Below are positions 52,336-60,644 of a DNA stretch of 64,000 nt, piece after piece (the stretch's first letter is position 1; each line of letters starts with the position of its first letter). Below the pieces are notes generated by a model that saw nothing but the letters and a program-made list of their open reading frames with translations, was not told the DNA's origin and searched no databases. This DNA comes from Oscillospiraceae bacterium (lineage in GTDB: Bacteria; Bacillota; Clostridia; Oscillospirales; Oscillospiraceae), in NCBI GenBank assembly GCA_017519975.1, contig JAFWRM010000029.1:1-64000 (forward strand). The letters are read 5' to 3'. Both the position numbers and the translations under genes were made by a program.

Positions 52336-52412
52336 GCCCACGTAGCTCAGCAGGATAGAGCGACCGCCTCCTAAGCGGTAGGTCGGAGGTTCGAATCCCC
52401 TCGTGGGTGCCA
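52336..52412 (+). tRNA. tRNA-Arg (anticodon CCT)
   Basis: A 77-nt gene with acceptor GCCCACG/CGTGGGT (G1-U72 wobble), anticodon stem ACCGC/GCGGT around CTCCTAA and encoded CCA. The T-stem GGAGG/CCCCT has an A-C mismatch at the middle pair. Reads AGG. Confidence 0.93.
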
Positions 52413-52418
52413 TGAGCC

Positions 52419-52452
52419 GCCGAAAACCCATCTCCGGGTTTTCGGCTTTTTT
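52419..52452 (+). terminator. Terminator after tRNA-Arg
   Basis: A perfect 11-bp stem, 52419-52429 with 52436-52446, followed by TTTTTT. Confidence 0.85.
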
Positions 52453-52503
52453 GACGGCGCCACGGCGTTCGCCGATCATCACTGCCCGGGAAAGGAAAAT
52501 GAC

Positions 52504-53427
52504 ATGCGCAAGGAATACTACTACCCTTCCCATGACGGACGGACTCAGATCCACGCCATGGAATGGATCCCCGAAGGCCGCGTGCGCGGCGTTCTTCAGA
52601 TCGCTCACGGCATGGTCGAATTCATCGAGCGGTACGACGGCTTTGCTTCCTTCATGGCCTCTCACGGCTTCTATGTGACCGGCAACGATCATCTTGGGCA
52701 CGGAAGGTCCGTGACGGAGGAATCCGACTATGGGTATTTTGCCAGACGGGACGGCTTCTTCTGCGTGCTGGAAGACATGCGCCAGCTCTGCGCGGACGCC
52801 CGGGGGAAATATCCGGATCTCCCCTGCTTTCTTCTCGGGCACAGCATGGGCTCTTTTCTCGCCCGGGCGTACATGGAGAAATACGGGGAAGATCTGTCCG
52901 GGGCCATCGTCATGGGCACCGCCTGGCAGCCGGCCCCCACTCTCGACCTGGCGATCGGGCTCACCGCCGCCCTGCAGCGGATCAGAGGCGGTCATTACAG
53001 AAGCCCGCTGATCAACGGAATGGCGCTTGGATCGTACAACGCCGCCTTTGAACCGGGCCGCACAAAAAACGACTGGCTGACCAGAGACGAAGCGATCGTC
53101 GACGCCTACGTCGCGAATCCCCTGAATCAGTTCGTTTTCACCGTAAACGGTTACAACAGCCTTTTCCGCGCCATTCGGTATTCGGAACGCAGGAAGAATC
53201 TCGCCAGGATCCCGAAGGATCTTCCGATCCTTGTCGTATCGGGCGAAAAAGATCCCGTGGGTAACTTTGGGAAAGGTCCCCGGACCGTCGCCGAAGCCTT
53301 CCGGACCGCCGGGATCACCGACGTGACCCTGAAGCTCTACCCCGACGACCGTCACGAGCTCCTCAACGAACTTGACAGGGACTCCGTATATCAGGATCTG
53401 CTCACCTGGCTCGAAGCAAGACTCTGA
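52504..53427 (+). CDS. Alpha/beta hydrolase, monoacylglycerol-lipase-like
   Basis: A 307-residue serine hydrolase of the alpha/beta fold. The nucleophile elbow is GHSMGS near residue 117, the oxyanion-side HGM near 36, the acid in SGEKDPVGN near 243 and the His in DDRHELLNE near 283. No signal peptide, so it acts in the cytoplasm. It resembles lysophospholipase/monoglyceride lipases, but the substrate is not established. It follows the tRNA-Arg terminator; no promoter of its own is clear. Confidence 0.88.
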   Translation: MRKEYYYPSHDGRTQIHAMEWIPEGRVRGVLQIAHGMVEFIERYDGFASFMASHGFYVTGNDHLGHGRSVTEESDYGYFARRDGFFCVLEDMRQLCADARGKYPDLPCFLLGHSMGSFLARAYMEKYGEDLSGAIVMGTAWQPAPTLDLAIGLTAALQRIRGGHYRSPLINGMALGSYNAAFEPGRTKNDWLTRDEAIVDAYVANPLNQFVFTVNGYNSLFRAIRYSERRKNLARIPKDLPILVVSGEKDPVGNFGKGPRTVAEAFRTAGITDVTLKLYPDDRHELLNELDRDSVYQDLLTWLEARL

Positions 53428-53442
53428 TCGGCGCGGAGGCGA

Positions 53443-53471
53443 TTGACTTTCTGCGTCTGCCGTCCTATAAT
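53443..53471 (+). promoter_or_regulatory. Promoter for the small zinc-ribbon gene
   Basis: TTGACT (53443-53448), 17 bases, perfect TATAAT (53466-53471). Confidence 0.65.
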
Positions 53472-53532
53472 ACAGGCAAGCACGGATCCCCTGCGGGGGC
53501 ACGGCCGTGCAATAATCAAAGGGGGCGATCGC

Positions 53533-53763
53533 ATGGCAGTTTTGGAAGGATGCGAGGCGAAATTCAAAACTCCGGTGCTGGAGGAAAGAAAATGTCCGCA
53601 GTGCGGAGAGGATGTCGAGGTTTTCACTGTAAACGGCAAGATCACCGCCGATTCTCCCTGTGAGTGCGGGTATGTTTTCCGCGCCGAGGACTGGAGCGAC
53701 GAGGTTCCCGCCATCAAGAGCCAGAAGAAAAAGGAAAAGAAAGAAGAAGAAGATGCGGAGTAA
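53533..53763 (+). CDS. Small zinc-ribbon protein with a Lys/Glu tail
   Basis: A 76-residue protein with CPQCGE near 21 and CECGY near 43 as two Cys pairs of a zinc ribbon, then a charged Lys/Glu tail of about 15 residues. Not assigned to a known function. ATG 53533 has GGGGG upstream. Own promoter and terminator, so it is a single-gene unit. Confidence 0.75.
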   Translation: MAVLEGCEAKFKTPVLEERKCPQCGEDVEVFTVNGKITADSPCECGYVFRAEDWSDEVPAIKSQKKKEKKEEEDAE

Positions 53764-53775
53764 CGCCCCGCATGA

Positions 53776-53816
53776 ACAGCGAGAGGAGAGCCTGTCGGCT
53801 CTCCTCTCGCTGTTTT
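53776..53816 (+). terminator. Terminator after the small zinc-ribbon gene
   Basis: A perfect 17-bp stem, 53776?-53792 region paired with 53797-53813, loop TGTC, followed by TTT. The inner 16 pairs are certain from the sequence. Confidence 0.8.
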
Positions 53817-53826
53817 GTCGTCACTT

Positions 53827-55188
53827 TTACTGCCCCACGCTTTTCAGATAGGACGTCACGCTGTCCGTCGTTCCGTTATATATGGACAGGGAGAAGATCA
53901 CATCCTGAATGCCGTGATCCGCCACCATCTGAGAAACGGTATTCGAGGTATAGCGGAAATCCACCCAGTACACGTATTCGTAGTGGTCGATCAGCCATGG
54001 GATGAAAGCGTTCCCGTAGGAGTCCTTGATGACCATGACGGAGCTTCCGTCCGTGATCGTCTCATTGTGCGCCCAGGCGTACGGCTGGTCTCCCCCGACG
54101 AAAGTCAGGTAAAGGTTGCCGCTGGAGTAGCCGGATACGTCCTGGATGATGTTCCAGCTGTAGGTGCTGCCGTTTCTCTCCGTGAGTTCCATCGTGTTCG
54201 TTCCCTTGGGCACATAGGCCACCACGGTATCCGGATTGGATTTCAGCGCCTGCGACTGATTGCTGTAGGAATAGAACGTGCCGATGAATCCGGGAAACTC
54301 CATCGTTTCGTACGTCTTGTAATCATGATACATCACGCCCTTTTCCACGCAGAACGCCTGATAGGCGTAGTAGGCGCCGAGGGCCGTCCAGTGATGGTCC
54401 GTATGAAAATAGATGTACTCCGCATTGTGAGGGATCAGGTTGTCCACGGCGTTGACCTTGTGAATGCCGTCGTTCAGCTGGCTGTAAACGTAATGGATCG
54501 CGTCTCTCTCGTTGCTGCATCCCATGGAATCCAGCACGGACTGGTCCAGCATGACGCCGGCGCTGTTGGGATCGATCATTACGTACATTTCCACCTTATC
54601 GCCGATGGCGTCGTAGATCTCGTTCAGCCCCTGCGCCGCCCGGTCCGCGCTGGCCTTTGTAAAGTAGTACAGCTCATAGCCGCAGTTATCCGTAATATAG
54701 ATGTTGCCCTTGAATTCCCCAAGCGCATAGACCGTGCCGTTCTCAAGCCCCTCGGTATCCGGGAGACGGATCTCGGGTTCCGGCTCCGGCTCCGGAACGA
54801 CGTCCTCCGGAGTGATGGCCGTCGGCTCCTGATCCTCCGTCTCGTCCCCCGTCGGTATTTCATCGGCGATGATCGCTTCTCCGATCACCTGTTCGTCGCG
54901 CGATCCATAATGGGATTCGATCCATTTGCTGCCGGAAATGAGACTCTCGCGGGTCGGAAAGGTGTCCGCGTACCATGTGTCCACTCCGCTGAAAAACTCC
55001 CCGTTCCAGAAGGTGGAGAACGTCAGCTTCGGGAACTTTGTCAGCGTCCGCTTTTCAAGCTCGGACGTCTTCGGTCGGGCAAACCACAGAATGCCGATGA
55101 AGGCGATGATCGCCAGCGCAAGGAAAAACGCCCCGATCTTGGCCGCCCGGATCCATCCGTTGGTCCTTTTTCTCTTTTCCTTATCCAT
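53827..55188 (-). CDS. DHHW-family protein, AlgJ/AlgX-like O-acetylation partner
   Basis: A 453-residue protein with one N-terminal membrane helix (about residues 15-37) and an extracytoplasmic domain. The family motif is D264-H265-H266-W267 (FHTDHHW), and a serine lies in VIKDSYGNAF near 390, matching the catalytic Ser-His-Asp layout of AlgJ/AlgX/DHHW proteins. A short Glu-Pro linker lies near 130-140. It probably takes acyl groups exported by the MBOAT protein upstream and places them on a glycan. The start is ATG 55188. No glycan synthesis genes are adjacent. Confidence 0.85.
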   Translation of the reverse strand: MDKEKRKRTNGWIRAAKIGAFFLALAIIAFIGILWFARPKTSELEKRTLTKFPKLTFSTFWNGEFFSGVDTWYADTFPTRESLISGSKWIESHYGSRDEQVIGEAIIADEIPTGDETEDQEPTAITPEDVVPEPEPEPEIRLPDTEGLENGTVYALGEFKGNIYITDNCGYELYYFTKASADRAAQGLNEIYDAIGDKVEMYVMIDPNSAGVMLDQSVLDSMGCSNERDAIHYVYSQLNDGIHKVNAVDNLIPHNAEYIYFHTDHHWTALGAYYAYQAFCVEKGVMYHDYKTYETMEFPGFIGTFYSYSNQSQALKSNPDTVVAYVPKGTNTMELTERNGSTYSWNIIQDVSGYSSGNLYLTFVGGDQPYAWAHNETITDGSSVMVIKDSYGNAFIPWLIDHYEYVYWVDFRYTSNTVSQMVADHGIQDVIFSLSIYNGTTDSVTSYLKSVGQ

Positions 55189-55201
55189 CTTCCATGCCCC
55201 C

Positions 55202-56638
55202 TCAGAACTGGAAATACAGGAACGGATTATAGCTGTTCCCCGCCAGTGCCATGGCCGAAACGACCAGCAGCAGCACCGGCTGAGCCACTTCCCACGCTCC
55301 GTTGACCCAGTACAGCACCGCCGAACGTTTCGAAAGATTCGCCAGTATGCGCCGCAGATCACGCCAGAAGGGCGTCACCGCCAGCAGACTGACGATCAGG
55401 AAGAACCAGTTGTTCCGTATGGCAAGACCCACGGCGCGGTTCGCAAAGCCGTTGTGGTTCAGTCCGAACAGGCCCTTGAGGGCAGTTCCGAGCAGAGCAA
55501 AATCCGTAAACTTGAAAAGGATCCATCCCAGCATGACAAGCAGGAAAACTATGACCGGCCTCAGCGGATCCGGGATGCGTTCAAGCTTTCCCTTCAGCGG
55601 GAAGCGCTCCAGCGCGATCAGTATCCCGAAAAACAGTCCCCAGAGCACGAAGTTCCAGCTTGCGCCGTGCCACAGACCCGTAAGAAACCACACGACGAAC
55701 AGATTGATCAGAGTTCTTCTGTCCCCGCGGCGGTTGCCGCCCAGGGGAATGTAAACGTAATCGCGGAAAAAGCTGCCGAGGGAAATATGCCACCGTCTCC
55801 AAAATTCGGAGATCGATCGGGAGGTATAGGGATAATCGAAATTTTCCTTATAGTGCAGTCCGCACATGAGGCCCATCCCGATGGCCATGTCGGAATACGC
55901 GGAAAAGTCCAGATAGATCTGAAGCGTGAAAACGAACACGCCCAGAAGTATTCCCATGGCCGGCACCTTGGCAAGCGTTTCCGTTGTGCCGGTCAGAAAG
56001 GAGTCCGCAATGGCCGCGCACCCGTTGGCAAGGATCGCCTTTTTGGCAAGCCCGACGGTGAATCTGGTTATGCCGGCGCTGATCTCCTTCAGCGTCATCT
56101 TTCTCCGCTCTATGTCCTCCGCCACGTCCTTATAACGCACGATGGGGCCGGCGATGCACTGATGAAACAGGCTGGCGTACAGCAGCAGCTTCCAGTACCG
56201 CCGCTGCGCCGGCACCTCTCCCCGGTACACGTCCACGACATAGGAAATCAGCTGGAAGGTATAGAAGGAGATGCCGATGGGAAGAACGATCCTGGGAATG
56301 ATCTTCGGAACGCCGATGATCGCCTTGACCGTTCCGAGCACAAATCCCAGATATTTGAAGATCCCCAGGATGACAAGGCAGGCGGCAACGGTGATGACCA
56401 TCATCCGCTTCCGGGCCGTCCTGTCGGCCCCGGCTCTTTCCGTCAAAATGGCGCCGATCCAGCAGATCGCCACCATCAGCAGCAGAAGCAGCAGATAGCG
56501 CGGCCCGGCCCACCCGTAAAACACGAGGGAAAACGCCAGCATGGCGATATTCTTTTTTCGAACGTCCCGGATCAGAAACTGGGTGGCCAGATTGGCCGCC
56601 AGAAACAGAAATACGAAAAGCATGCTGGAAAATACCAT
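55202..56638 (-). CDS. MBOAT-family O-acyltransferase, AlgI/DltB-like
   Basis: A 478-residue membrane protein with about ten or more helices. The MBOAT signature is visible as ISFYTFQLISYVVDVYRGE in part near 145, ENFDYPYTSRSISEFWRRWHISLGSFFRDY in parts near 268, and the catalytic His in TGLWHGASWNFVLWG near 320. It moves acyl groups across the membrane to acylate a surface polymer. The DHHW gene follows after 13 bases, as algI-algJ. The start is ATG 56638; a TTG three codons earlier is less likely. Confidence 0.9.
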   Translation of the reverse strand: MVFSSMLFVFLFLAANLATQFLIRDVRKKNIAMLAFSLVFYGWAGPRYLLLLLLMVAICWIGAILTERAGADRTARKRMMVITVAACLVILGIFKYLGFVLGTVKAIIGVPKIIPRIVLPIGISFYTFQLISYVVDVYRGEVPAQRRYWKLLLYASLFHQCIAGPIVRYKDVAEDIERRKMTLKEISAGITRFTVGLAKKAILANGCAAIADSFLTGTTETLAKVPAMGILLGVFVFTLQIYLDFSAYSDMAIGMGLMCGLHYKENFDYPYTSRSISEFWRRWHISLGSFFRDYVYIPLGGNRRGDRRTLINLFVVWFLTGLWHGASWNFVLWGLFFGILIALERFPLKGKLERIPDPLRPVIVFLLVMLGWILFKFTDFALLGTALKGLFGLNHNGFANRAVGLAIRNNWFFLIVSLLAVTPFWRDLRRILANLSKRSAVLYWVNGAWEVAQPVLLLVVSAMALAGNSYNPFLYFQF

Positions 56639-56670
56639 GGACCTCAACCTTTCCTAAGGGTCTTCGATTT

Positions 56671-56698
56671 ATTCTAACATGCGGTCAGAAATATTCAA
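56671..56698 (-). promoter_or_regulatory. Possible promoter for the MBOAT-DHHW pair
   Basis: Read leftward: TTGAAT (56693-56698), 16 bases, TAGAAT (56671-56676). Confidence 0.4.
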
Positions 56699-56760
56699 GC
56701 GCTTTTCTTCCCCTTTCAACGAATGCGCCTTCCGGATCGGCCGGCCGCAGAAAATGGGAA

Positions 56761-56789
56761 TTGATAACTCGTCCCGCATATGATAATAT
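56761..56789 (+). promoter_or_regulatory. Promoter for the cobalamin operon
   Basis: TTGATA (56761-56766), 17 bases, TAATAT (56784-56789) preceded by TGA. Confidence 0.6.
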
Positions 56790-56795
56790 GGATAG

Positions 56796-56920
56796 GCTCG
56801 AAACATGGCGGTGATCGCAGCTCTGTCTGCCCGGGAAAACGGTGAAATTCCGTTGCTGTCCCGCAACTGTGAGGAGTTCTCTCCGAGTCAGGAACCGGTG
56901 CCGTCCGTTATCTTACGTCA
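56796..56920 (+). promoter_or_regulatory. Cobalamin riboswitch, compact form
   Basis: The core shows the ordered elements GGGAA, CGGTG, AAATTCCG, GCTG, CCCGCAACTGT and finally AGTCAGGA followed by a GCC, the hallmark of cobalamin aptamers. The arm between ACTGT and AGTCAGGA is only about 15 bases, so the long peripheral stems of the class I aptamer are missing and it resembles the smaller class. It controls the operon through the downstream terminator at 56981-57020. The edges are approximate. Confidence 0.88.
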
Positions 56921-56980
56921 CGATGTATGGGTAGATAATGCGGGCAGCCTGTTCCCCAGGTCTGCGCGCCCGGTATTTGC

Positions 56981-57020
56981 CCATGACCGTCGTAAGCGGT
57001 CATGGCTTTTGTTTTATTTC
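56981..57020 (+). terminator. Riboswitch-linked terminator before cbiD
   Basis: A perfect 9-bp stem, 56981-56989 with 56997-57005, followed by CTTTTGTTTTATTT. It lies between the aptamer and cbiD and is the likely B12-dependent off-switch. Other hairpins in 56905-56975 could act as antiterminators. Confidence 0.75.
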
Positions 57021-57039
57021 ACAGACAGGAGGGATGTCC

Positions 57040-58170
57040 ATGACCGGTCAGAGACTTGTCGGCGGCAAGATGCTCCGCTGCGGCTACACCACAGGCAGCT
57101 GCGCGGCGGCAGCCGCCAAGGCCGCGGCGACAGCTGTGCTCAGCGGCGCCTTCCCCTCTGCGGTGGAGATCCGCACCCCGAAGGGGCCGCTGCTCACGCT
57201 TGATGTCCGCGACCCCTCGTTCACGGAGAACGGCTGCCGCTGCGCCGTACAGAAGGACAGCGGTGATGATCCGGACATCACCAACGGCGTTCTGGTCTAC
57301 GCTTCGGTGACGAAGATCGCCTCCGGCGTCACCGTGGACGGCGGCGAGGGCGTGGGCCGTGTGACGCGGCCGGGGCTGGATCAGCCTCCCGGAGAAGCCG
57401 CCATCAACTCTGTGCCGCGGCGGATGATCCGGGAAGCCGTCGAGTCCGTGATGGAGAGCACCGGATACGCCGGAGGCCTTTCCGTCGTGATCGACATATC
57501 GGAGGGCCGGCGTCTGGCGCAGAAAACGTTCAACCCCCACCTCGGCATCGTCGGCGGGATCTCCGTTCTCGGCACGTCCGGGATCGTAGAGCCCATGAGC
57601 GACGAAGCTCTGGCGGAATCGATCCGGGTGGAGATACGCGTTCTCGCGGAAAAGCAGAAGGACGCCATACTGATCACACTGGGGAATTACGGGTATGATT
57701 TCGCTTCCGGCCCCATGGGCCTTTCGATGGACGACAATGTGACGTGCAGCAATTTTATCGGCACGGCGCTGGACAGCGCGGCCGAAAACGGATTCCGGCG
57801 CGTGCTTCTGATCGGGCACATCGGCAAGCTCGTCAAGATGGGCATCGGCCTTTTCAACACCCATTCCCGGAACGGCGACGGCCGTCTGGAAACACTGACG
57901 GCCTGCGCGCTGCAGGCCGGCGCGTCTCTCCCCGTCCTGCAAGCCCTTTCCGCCTGCGTCACCACGGACGCGGCGCTCGACCTGCTGGAAAAGGAAGGCC
58001 TCATGGAGCAGACGCTTTCCGTGCTGAAGGGCAGGATCGCCTTCTATATCGGCCGCAGGCTCCCGGACTCCGTCCGTACGGAATTCGTCTGCTTCAGCAA
58101 TTCAGAAAACAGAAACTGCATTCTGTTCCAGAGCGACGGAGCGGAAATGCTCATCAAAAGATGGAGGTAA
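57040..58170 (+). CDS. cbiD: Cobalt-precorrin-5B C1-methyltransferase
   Basis: CbiD methylates C1 of cobalt-precorrin-5B in the anaerobic (early cobalt insertion) route to B12. The 376-residue protein has the N-terminal YTTGSCAAAAAKAA near 17, NPHLGIVGGISVLGTSGIV in two parts near 166 and GHIGKLVKMGIGLFNTHSR in two parts near 258. ATG 57040 lies six bases after AGGAGGG. It heads the riboswitch-controlled operon. Confidence 0.95.
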   Translation: MTGQRLVGGKMLRCGYTTGSCAAAAAKAAATAVLSGAFPSAVEIRTPKGPLLTLDVRDPSFTENGCRCAVQKDSGDDPDITNGVLVYASVTKIASGVTVDGGEGVGRVTRPGLDQPPGEAAINSVPRRMIREAVESVMESTGYAGGLSVVIDISEGRRLAQKTFNPHLGIVGGISVLGTSGIVEPMSDEALAESIRVEIRVLAEKQKDAILITLGNYGYDFASGPMGLSMDDNVTCSNFIGTALDSAAENGFRRVLLIGHIGKLVKMGIGLFNTHSRNGDGRLETLTACALQAGASLPVLQALSACVTTDAALDLLEKEGLMEQTLSVLKGRIAFYIGRRLPDSVRTEFVCFSNSENRNCILFQSDGAEMLIKRWR

Positions 58171-58175
58171 AACAC

Positions 58176-58931
58176 ATGGTACATTTTGTCGGCGCCGGCA
58201 GCGGCGCTCCGGATCTGATCACCCTGCGCGGCATGCGCCTGCTGCAGGAGGCGGACGTGATCATTTACGCCGGTTCCCTGGTCAATCCGGAACTTCTGGG
58301 CTACGCCCGCGAAGGCTGCGAGATTTTCGACAGCGCCAGGATGACGCTCGACGAGGTCGTGGAAGAGATCCGCCGCGCGGAATCGGAAGGGAAAACGACG
58401 GTCCGTCTCCACACCGGCGACCCGAGCATCTATGGGGCCATCCGGGAGCAGATGGATCGGCTGGACGAAATGAAGGTCGATTACGACGTGTGTCCCGGCG
58501 TTTCCAGCTTCTGCGGAGCCGCGGCCGCGCTGAAGGCGGAGTACACGCTCCCCGACGTTTCTCAGAGCGTGATCCTCACCCGCATGGCGGGCCGGACCGG
58601 CGTTCCGGAACGGGAGAGCATCGCGTCCTTCGCCGCGCACCACGCCACCATGGTCGTATTCCTGAGCACGGGTCTGCTGGAAGAGCTTTCCGCGGAACTG
58701 ATCCGCGGTGGCTATGAGCCGGACACGCCCGCCGCCATCGTCTACAAAGCCACCTGGCCCGACCAGAAGGTGGTCCGGTGCACCGTGGCAACGCTGGCCC
58801 GTTCGGCGGAAGCCAACGGCATCCGGAAGACCGCGCTCACCATCGTGGGCGGCTGTCTGGGCAGCGACTATTCCCTGTCCCGTCTGTACGCCGACGATTT
58901 CTCCACCGAATTCCGCGAGGCGAAAAAGTGA
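58176..58931 (+). CDS. cobM: Cobalt-precorrin-4 C11-methyltransferase
   Basis: CobM/CbiF is a tetrapyrrole methylase of the B12 ring. The 251-residue protein opens MVHFVGAGSGAPDLITLRG, with GDPSIYGAI near 86 and VCPGVSSFCGAAAALK near 107, both typical. ATG 58176 follows GGAGG. Its stop overlaps the cbiG start (GTGA). The gene is often named cbiF in anaerobic-pathway organisms. Confidence 0.94.
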   Translation: MVHFVGAGSGAPDLITLRGMRLLQEADVIIYAGSLVNPELLGYAREGCEIFDSARMTLDEVVEEIRRAESEGKTTVRLHTGDPSIYGAIREQMDRLDEMKVDYDVCPGVSSFCGAAAALKAEYTLPDVSQSVILTRMAGRTGVPERESIASFAAHHATMVVFLSTGLLEELSAELIRGGYEPDTPAAIVYKATWPDQKVVRCTVATLARSAEANGIRKTALTIVGGCLGSDYSLSRLYADDFSTEFREAKK

Positions 58932-59908
58932 AGATCGCCGCTCTGGCCTTCACCGACGCCGGATATCAGACGGGGCGGCGGCTCGCCCCGCTCTCCGGCA
59001 GCTACCGTCTGGAGCGCTGCGGACCGGGCATGCTGAAGGCATGGACGGAGGCGGCCTTTGCCGAAGCGGACGCACTGATCTATGTGGGCGCCTGCGGCAT
59101 CGCCGTGCGCGCCATCGCCCCCTTTGTCCGGTCCAAGACGACCGACCCCTGCGTGCTCGTGGTGGATGAACAGGGCCGTTATGTGATCCCCGTTCTGTCC
59201 GGCCACATCGGCGGCGGAAATGAACTGGCGGAAGCGGCGGCCGCACTGATCGGCGCGCTTCCCGTCGTAACGACGGCGACGGATCTGAACGGTCTGTTCG
59301 CCGTGGACGTCTGGGCCAGACGGCACGGACTGCGCATCCCGGACCCTTCGTTCATCAAGCGGGTCTCCGGAAAGCTGCTTCGCGGCGAGTGTGTGCGTTT
59401 CTTCACGGAATTTCCGATCTCCGGATCGCCGCCGCAGGGTGTTTCCGCGGACGACGGGCCGCCCGACGTGACGGTCGGGATCCACAGGTTCGACGCGCCC
59501 GCCCTCCATCTGGTCGTTCCCTGCGTCACGGCGGGGATCGGATGCCGGAAAGGGATGGACGCCGCCTCCATTGCCTCCGCGTTTTCGCAGGCGCTGGAGG
59601 AAGCGCGGCTCGCGCCGGAATGCGTGGCCGGATGCGCTTCCGTCGACCTCAAGAAAGACGAACCCGGTCTTCTCGGCTTCTGTTCGGACAGGGATCTTCC
59701 CTTCCGCACCTTTTCATCGGAAACGCTGTCCGCCCTGCCGGGCAGCTATACCTCCTCCGATTTCGTCCGCAGCGTCACCGGCACGGACAGCGTCTGCGAA
59801 CGGGCGGCCGTCGCCGCCTCCGGAGGAGACCTCATCTTCAGAAAACACGCGTATCACGGGGTCACGGTAGCGTTCGCCGTTTCTCCGGTCAAACTGACAT
59901 GGGAGTGA
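58928..59908 (+). CDS. cbiG: Cobalt-precorrin-5A hydrolase
   Basis: CbiG opens the delta-lactone ring of cobalt-precorrin-5A and releases acetaldehyde, a step particular to the anaerobic route. The 326-residue protein has YVGACGIAVRAIAPFV in two parts near 58, LSGHIGGGNELAEA near 94 and the C-terminal AGIGCRKGMDA near 205. The start is GTG 58928, overlapping cobM by four bases. Confidence 0.94.
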   Translation: MKIAALAFTDAGYQTGRRLAPLSGSYRLERCGPGMLKAWTEAAFAEADALIYVGACGIAVRAIAPFVRSKTTDPCVLVVDEQGRYVIPVLSGHIGGGNELAEAAAALIGALPVVTTATDLNGLFAVDVWARRHGLRIPDPSFIKRVSGKLLRGECVRFFTEFPISGSPPQGVSADDGPPDVTVGIHRFDAPALHLVVPCVTAGIGCRKGMDAASIASAFSQALEEARLAPECVAGCASVDLKKDEPGLLGFCSDRDLPFRTFSSETLSALPGSYTSSDFVRSVTGTDSVCERAAVAASGGDLIFRKHAYHGVTVAFAVSPVKLTWE

Positions 59909-59912
59909 GAAC

Positions 59913-60644
59913 ATGAACATGATCTATGTCGTCGGGATCGGTCCCGGCAAGGAAAGCGCCATGACGGCGGAAGCCCGTCAGGCCATGGAAGCAAGCGACG
60001 TCATCATCGGCTACAGCAAGTACGTGGAACTCGTGCGCCCGTATTTTTCCGACAAGGCATATCTGGATACCGGGATGAGGAAGGAAGCGGACCGGTGCCG
60101 CATGGCCTTTGAGCAGGCGTCTTCCGGGAAGACGGTGTCCCTGGTCTGCAGCGGCGACGCCGGCATCTACGGCATGGCCGGCCTGATCTACGAACTCAGC
60201 CCCTCGTGGCCGGAAACAGAGATCGTCGTCGTTCCCGGCATCACGGCCGCCATCAGCGGCGGCGCCTGCCTCGGCGCGCCGATCGGGCATGATTTTGCCG
60301 TGATCAGCCTGTCCGATCTGCTCACTCCGTGGGACCTGATCGAAAAGCGGCTGAAATACGCCGCGATGGGAGATTTCAACATTGCGCTGTACAACCCCTC
60401 CAGCCACAAGCGGCACGATTATCTGCAGAAGGCCTGCGATATCCTGCTGACCGTGCACAGCGGCGATCTGATCTGCGGCTATGTTCAGAACATCGGCAGA
60501 GAGGGAGAAAAGGCGGTCGTGCTCACCCTCTCCGAACTCCGGAACACTCAGGTGGACATGTTTACCACCGTGTTCATCGGCAGCACCCGCACAAAGGTGA
60601 TCGGCGGCAAGATGGTCACCCCCAGGGGTTACCGCGATGTGTGA
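59913..60644 (+). CDS. cobJ: Precorrin-3B C17-methyltransferase
   Basis: CobJ/CbiH methylates C17 and contracts the corrin ring. The 243-residue tetrapyrrole methylase has VVGIGPGKESAMT near 6, VCSGDAGIYGMAGLIYE near 76 and GDFNIALYNPSSHKR near 152. It follows cbiG by four bases, and its end overlaps cobK by eight. Confidence 0.95.
   Translation: MNMIYVVGIGPGKESAMTAEARQAMEASDVIIGYSKYVELVRPYFSDKAYLDTGMRKEADRCRMAFEQASSGKTVSLVCSGDAGIYGMAGLIYELSPSWPETEIVVVPGITAAISGGACLGAPIGHDFAVISLSDLLTPWDLIEKRLKYAAMGDFNIALYNPSSHKRHDYLQKACDILLTVHSGDLICGYVQNIGREGEKAVVLTLSELRNTQVDMFTTVFIGSTRTKVIGGKMVTPRGYRDV

Noticed and set aside
54926..56677. Long rightward frame opposite the MBOAT and DHHW genes
   Set aside because: The leftward proteins have catalytic motifs and helices; the rightward translation is rich in charged and Gln residues without any domain.
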